Below, one piece after another: positions 60,993 to 64,000 of a DNA stretch of 64,000 nt. The notes beneath the pieces were generated by a model. That model did not search any database and was not told where the DNA came from. It was given only the letters and a program-made list of their open reading frames with translations. Each line of letters starts with the position of its first letter. The stretch's first letter is position 1. The DNA lies in assembly GCF_007991515.1 (NCBI RefSeq), contig NZ_BJYM01000005.1, positions 124,001 to 188,000 on the forward strand. Reading direction: 5' to 3'. This DNA is from Oceanobacillus sojae (GTDB lineage: Bacteria > Bacillota > Bacilli > Bacillales > Amphibacillaceae). A program made the translations under genes and the position numbers.

Positions 60993-61847
60993 TTAACCAG
61001 ATGCCGTCTGATGATATGCTTTAGACGCAGAATTTATACTGCAGCACGCAGATGCTTTCTCTGCCTGGCATAACTGGTATGATAAACAAATCGGGTTTGC
61101 ACTATGCGGACATCTTGCTAAGTGTGCATCAATCTGAAAAACCTGCTGCAAATTAGCACAGGTCATTACTTCCTCCGGTGTCCCATCTGTTACAACCTCT
61201 CCATCACGCATCGCAATCATATAATGAGAAAAACGGGAAGCATGGTTTAAATCATGTAAAACCATAATGATGGTACGTCCTTCTTCTTTATTAAGGCGCT
61301 CCAATAAAAGTAAAATATCTAATTGATGTGCCAGATCTAAATAAGTAGTCGGTTCATCCAGCACAAGCGTATCTGTCCCTTGTGCCAGTGCCATTGCAAT
61401 CCACACCCGCTGTCTCTGTCCGCCGGATAATGCACTGATTGCTCGATTCTGGACCTCTGTCAGCCCCGTAACATCAACTGCCCAGTTAATATATTCGTAA
61501 TCTTCCTTTCTTAAGGAACCCATTCCTTTTTTATAAGGAAAACGTCCATAAGAAATCAATTCATATACTGTCAGCCCACCAGGCGCTTCAGCAGTTTGAG
61601 GCAGAATTGCCATACGTTTTGCAATCTCTTTTGTATCAACCTTATGAATTTCTTCTCCTTCTAAAAAGACTGCACCGCCTTTCACATTTAAAATACGTGC
61701 AATTGTTTTGATTAAAGTTGACTTGCCGCATCCGTTTGGGCCGATAATGGTTGTGATTTTATTAGATGGAATCGAAATACTGAGATTTTTAATGATTAAT
61801 TCATTTGCATAGCCGACATCGATTTTATTTACTTCAATTGTTTTCAT
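60993..61847 (-). CDS. Iron-siderophore ABC transporter ATP-binding protein (FecE/YusV-like)
   Basis: A 284-residue ATPase: Walker A GPNGCGKST (36-44), signature ALSGGQRQRVWIAMAL, Walker B TLVLDEPTTYLD. The C-terminus has a Cys-rich tail (RCPHSANPIC and ACCS), as in YusV-type proteins. It is the first gene of the operon and the only ATPase, so it probably serves both permease pairs, as YusV does for several B. subtilis uptake systems. Confidence 0.93.
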   Translation of the reverse strand: MKTIEVNKIDVGYANELIIKNLSISIPSNKITTIIGPNGCGKSTLIKTIARILNVKGGAVFLEGEEIHKVDTKEIAKRMAILPQTAEAPGGLTVYELISYGRFPYKKGMGSLRKEDYEYINWAVDVTGLTEVQNRAISALSGGQRQRVWIAMALAQGTDTLVLDEPTTYLDLAHQLDILLLLERLNKEEGRTIIMVLHDLNHASRFSHYMIAMRDGEVVTDGTPEEVMTCANLQQVFQIDAHLARCPHSANPICLSYQLCQAEKASACCSINSASKAYHQTASG

Positions 61848-61880
61848 TGATTCGCCTCTTTCCGTGTATAGTCAACTCTA

Positions 61881-61923
61881 CGATAATGATAATCATTATC
61901 GTTGATAACGATTATCATTATCG
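61881..61923. promoter_or_regulatory. Tandem Fur boxes
   Basis: GATAATGATAATCATTATC lies at 61882-61900, a near-perfect 19-base Fur palindrome. A second match, GATAACGATTATCATTATCG, follows at 61904-61923. The second overlaps the -10 region, so Fe-Fur would block the promoter. Confidence 0.95.
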
Positions 61924-61945
61924 ATTAAAAAGGTTGACTTGTCAA
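61917..61945 (-). promoter_or_regulatory. Promoter of the siderophore operon
   Basis: On the minus strand TTGACA (61945-61940) and GATAAT (61922-61917) are 17 bases apart. The -10 box is inside the second Fur box. Confidence 0.8.
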
Positions 61946-61987
61946 GATTATTTTTTTAGGAAATAGGACCTTATTAAAATTTCCAAA

Positions 61988-62026
61988 TAAAAACCGTTAT
62001 TTTGATAAACACTCAAAATAACGGTT
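61988..62026. terminator. Terminator behind the padR gene
   Basis: AAAACCGTTATTTTGA and TCAAAATAACGGTTTT form a perfect 16-base stem with T runs on both sides. Confidence 0.9.
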
Positions 62027-62084
62027 TTCTTATGATAACATTAATAAACATATTGCTTTACAGCAAAAGGTGCAACGGAGCATA

Positions 62085-62594
62085 TTATGGTTTTGTCTGC
62101 CTGTTCTCCACTTGGGTGATCCAGTTTAAATCAGCTTCTAAGTGAAGCAGCCTCCCAGTAATTAAAAGATAGTTGTTCTCATCTCCCTTTATCAGCAAGT
62201 CTGTTTTTAATTTGGTCAGATCCATTACTTCTTTTAAAACCATCGATTTTTGCTGTTCAAGCATTTGCGACTCGTTAGCATAATCGATTTTTCTTGCACA
62301 GATCCATTTAAAGAAGAAATCTTCTTTGGTTGAATGATAAGGAACTGCTTCTAATAACCATTCCTCCAGTTCTGTTTTGCCTGATACATCCAAGGTAAAC
62401 AATTTTCTCTCTTGTTCATCTATATCCAAAGGGATAACAAGTTCATCCCGAATTAAGCGGTCTAAGGTCGTATATATTTGACCCGGATTAACTTTCCCTT
62501 TACTCCCCAGCAACTGATCCAATTCAATTTTTAATTCATAACCATGACATTTTTTATCATAGAGCAACGTCATTATTCCATATTTCACGGACAT
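62085..62594 (-). CDS. PadR-family transcriptional regulator
   Basis: A 169-residue PadR protein: N-terminal winged helix (GIMTLLYDKKCHGYELKIEL, VNPGQIYTTLDRLI) and a C-terminal dimerisation helix region. It begins six bases after the ABC permease stop, so it is the last gene of that operon and probably represses it, as PadR regulators of drug ABC exporters do. Confidence 0.9.
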   Translation of the reverse strand: MSVKYGIMTLLYDKKCHGYELKIELDQLLGSKGKVNPGQIYTTLDRLIRDELVIPLDIDEQERKLFTLDVSGKTELEEWLLEAVPYHSTKEDFFFKWICARKIDYANESQMLEQQKSMVLKEVMDLTKLKTDLLIKGDENNYLLITGRLLHLEADLNWITQVENRQTKP

Positions 62595-62600
62595 TCATAA

Positions 62601-64000
62601 TCAACCTTCTTTTAGAGATGATTGGATATCTATTTTGCTTGCTGCACTGCTCGATATCCAAGAAGCAATCAAGCTTAACAGAATTCCGGCAGTAACCGTT
62701 AATATTATTGATTCGACAGGTAAATACACCGTAACGAAATCGCCTATTAATGTAGAGTTGCTTGCAACAACTAATAAGCACAAGCCAGTAATTAGTCCTC
62801 CTAAAACTCCGGCCAATCCTATCAGAAAACCTTCTACTAACACCATAGTTTTAACTTGTAATCTTGTAAAGCCTAATGCTCTCATCGTACCTATTTCTGA
62901 AGTTCGCTCAAACGTATTCATGATAAGTGTGTTCGCTGTTCCGACACTGGCAAGCAGGATAACTAAGACTAGCATGAATTGAATCAATTCATTCATTCCT
63001 TCAAATGCGGAAGTTGTTGAAGCAATTTCCTCTTCTACAAAAATCATCTTAGACAAAAAACCGCCAAATTCACTCCATAATGCATTTCTAACCGATTCTT
63101 CCGTTGTGTTTTCATCCAGATGAATCAACAAATCAAAACTATTCTCCCAGCCAAATTGATGATTTAACTGTTCTTCATCCATAAATGCTACGTAGCCGGA
63201 ATAATGTGAGGTCGCAGCTACATCGATTACTTCAAACGGTTTTGTTCCTGCCGGAGTATGGACAAAGATATCTTCCCCGATCTTTCCTCCCCATTCCCGA
63301 AAAGCTCTTTCACCCAGTATAATAGATAATGTATCATTATTTTCAAAGCTTGTATAATTGAAATCATCATAATATAAACTGTTCTGATCTACTCCCATAA
63401 TGGAGAATTGCCTTAAATGCATATCTTTATTTATCCATGTAATTGGTGTTGCTTCTGTTAATAAAGTACTGGATTCAACAAATTCTTTATCATTTATTTT
63501 ATCTAAATCGCTTGCAGACCATGGTTTCTCCGCAGTTAATCTGACATCTCCACCGTAGTTCGATTTTATCTGATTTGCATAGTTTTCTGGTGCTGCATCT
63601 GAAAGTGCCCCCAATAAGAGGATCACCGCAATTCCGACGGAAAGCAGCGTCGCAGTATTTGCATTTCTATATAGTTGTTTTCTTAAGTTAGAGATTGCCA
63701 TTCTGCCCGGATGCCCCATGCATAACAGAATAATCGGCTTAATCAGCATGCTGAATATTTTTAAAAACAATGGACTTAACATAACGACAGATAATATGAG
63801 GCTGATATATGACACAGGACTGTCTATAAAGAAAAATAATAATAACCCAAAACCAATGACGTATCTGATCCAGTGCACTTTTTCATTGGAGCTTGTATTT
63901 GCACCCATTTTTAAATTTTCAAGTATAGATGTTTTTCCTGCACTATATATTGGAAACATAGAAAACAAAACGGGAAAAATAACACCTGCTGCTAAAGAAA
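62601..64000 (-). CDS. FtsX/MacB-type ABC transporter permease, 3' part
   Basis: The frame is open from the stop at 62601 to the right edge, so the N-terminus is outside the window. The visible 466 residues hold two helices, an inner-loop GRMAISNLRKQLYRN, a helix, an extracellular MacB-like core (about residue 140-330 of the visible part) and three C-terminal helices (TANTLIMNTFERTSEIGTMRALG). An upstream ATPase gene is expected but not visible. PadR follows it. The export substrate is unknown. Confidence 0.82.
   Translation of the reverse strand, partial: SLAAGVIFPVLFSMFPIYSAGKTSILENLKMGANTSSNEKVHWIRYVIGFGLLLFFFIDSPVSYISLILSVVMLSPLFLKIFSMLIKPIILLCMGHPGRMAISNLRKQLYRNANTATLLSVGIAVILLLGALSDAAPENYANQIKSNYGGDVRLTAEKPWSASDLDKINDKEFVESSTLLTEATPITWINKDMHLRQFSIMGVDQNSLYYDDFNYTSFENNDTLSIILGERAFREWGGKIGEDIFVHTPAGTKPFEVIDVAATSHYSGYVAFMDEEQLNHQFGWENSFDLLIHLDENTTEESVRNALWSEFGGFLSKMIFVEEEIASTTSAFEGMNELIQFMLVLVILLASVGTANTLIMNTFERTSEIGTMRALGFTRLQVKTMVLVEGFLIGLAGVLGGLITGLCLLVVASNSTLIGDFVTVYLPVESIILTVTAGILLSLIASWISSSAASKIDIQSSLKEG

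Noticed and set aside
1-64000. tRNA or rRNA genes, prophage or conjugative element
   Set aside because: No cloverleaf, rRNA core sequence, phage structural gene, integrase or conjugation gene was recognised while reading either strand.

Overview
The window is low-GC DNA with strong AGGAGG-type ribosome binding sites, BceAB/BceRS-type resistance modules, a C-type purine riboswitch, a Bacillus-style LexA half-site pair, Fur boxes and a UvrX-type polymerase remnant. Together these point to a spore-forming Bacillaceae, most like the halotolerant Oceanobacillus/Virgibacillus group. The genus is inferred from gene content and is not proven. No rRNA, tRNA, CRISPR array or replication origin was seen.

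1-9 kb: start of a PuuD-like amidase, a DUF1307 lipoprotein, a guanine-riboswitch-controlled purine permease, a cyclase-family hydrolase, a LOG protein, a signal-less LysM amidase and an alpha/beta hydrolase. 7.2-22.3 kb: a cell-envelope defence island on the minus strand with three ABC modules: BceAB-type with its two-component system, a GNAT protein and divergent yxeA; a MacB-type module whose third gene is a membrane-anchored PASTA protein; and a second ABC pair with its own two-component system. Inverted-repeat operators are visible for the first and third modules. 22.5-27.3 kb: a plastic region with a TnpB gene, an MFS pump, a broken uvrX and a decayed IS1182-type element.

27.3-41.2 kb: a secreted protein of unknown function, then bioY with a BirA box, then a long minus-strand operon: pxpA-pxpB-pxpC, a TRAP transporter, a class I/II aminotransferase, a RidA protein, accB and accC. 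A LysR regulator and a class V aminotransferase flank it. KipI/KipA-type (PxpB/C) subunits beside a dedicated biotin carboxylase and biotin carrier protein look like a urea-carboxylase-type enzyme split into subunits, serving uptake and breakdown of an unknown amide, lactam or amino-acid-like carboxylate. This is the best candidate for a poorly described system here.

41.2-54 kb: a serine-recombinase-like protein lacking catalytic residues, SulP-UspA, ArsB, CtaB, a third two-component system, an orphan glycine-betaine-type binding lipoprotein, and a degenerate ABC ATPase fused to a LytTR DNA-binding domain with an ABC-2 permease. 54-61.9 kb: a Fur-controlled siderophore locus with one ATPase, two pairs of FecCD permeases, two binding lipoproteins and an esterase. 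62-64 kb: a PadR regulator with the 3' part of an FtsX/MacB-type permease that runs off the window.

Three dispersed repeats ending in TGTTCAAAAAG-like inverted termini lie at 5.3, 15.2 and 20.6 kb, one of them inside an operon.
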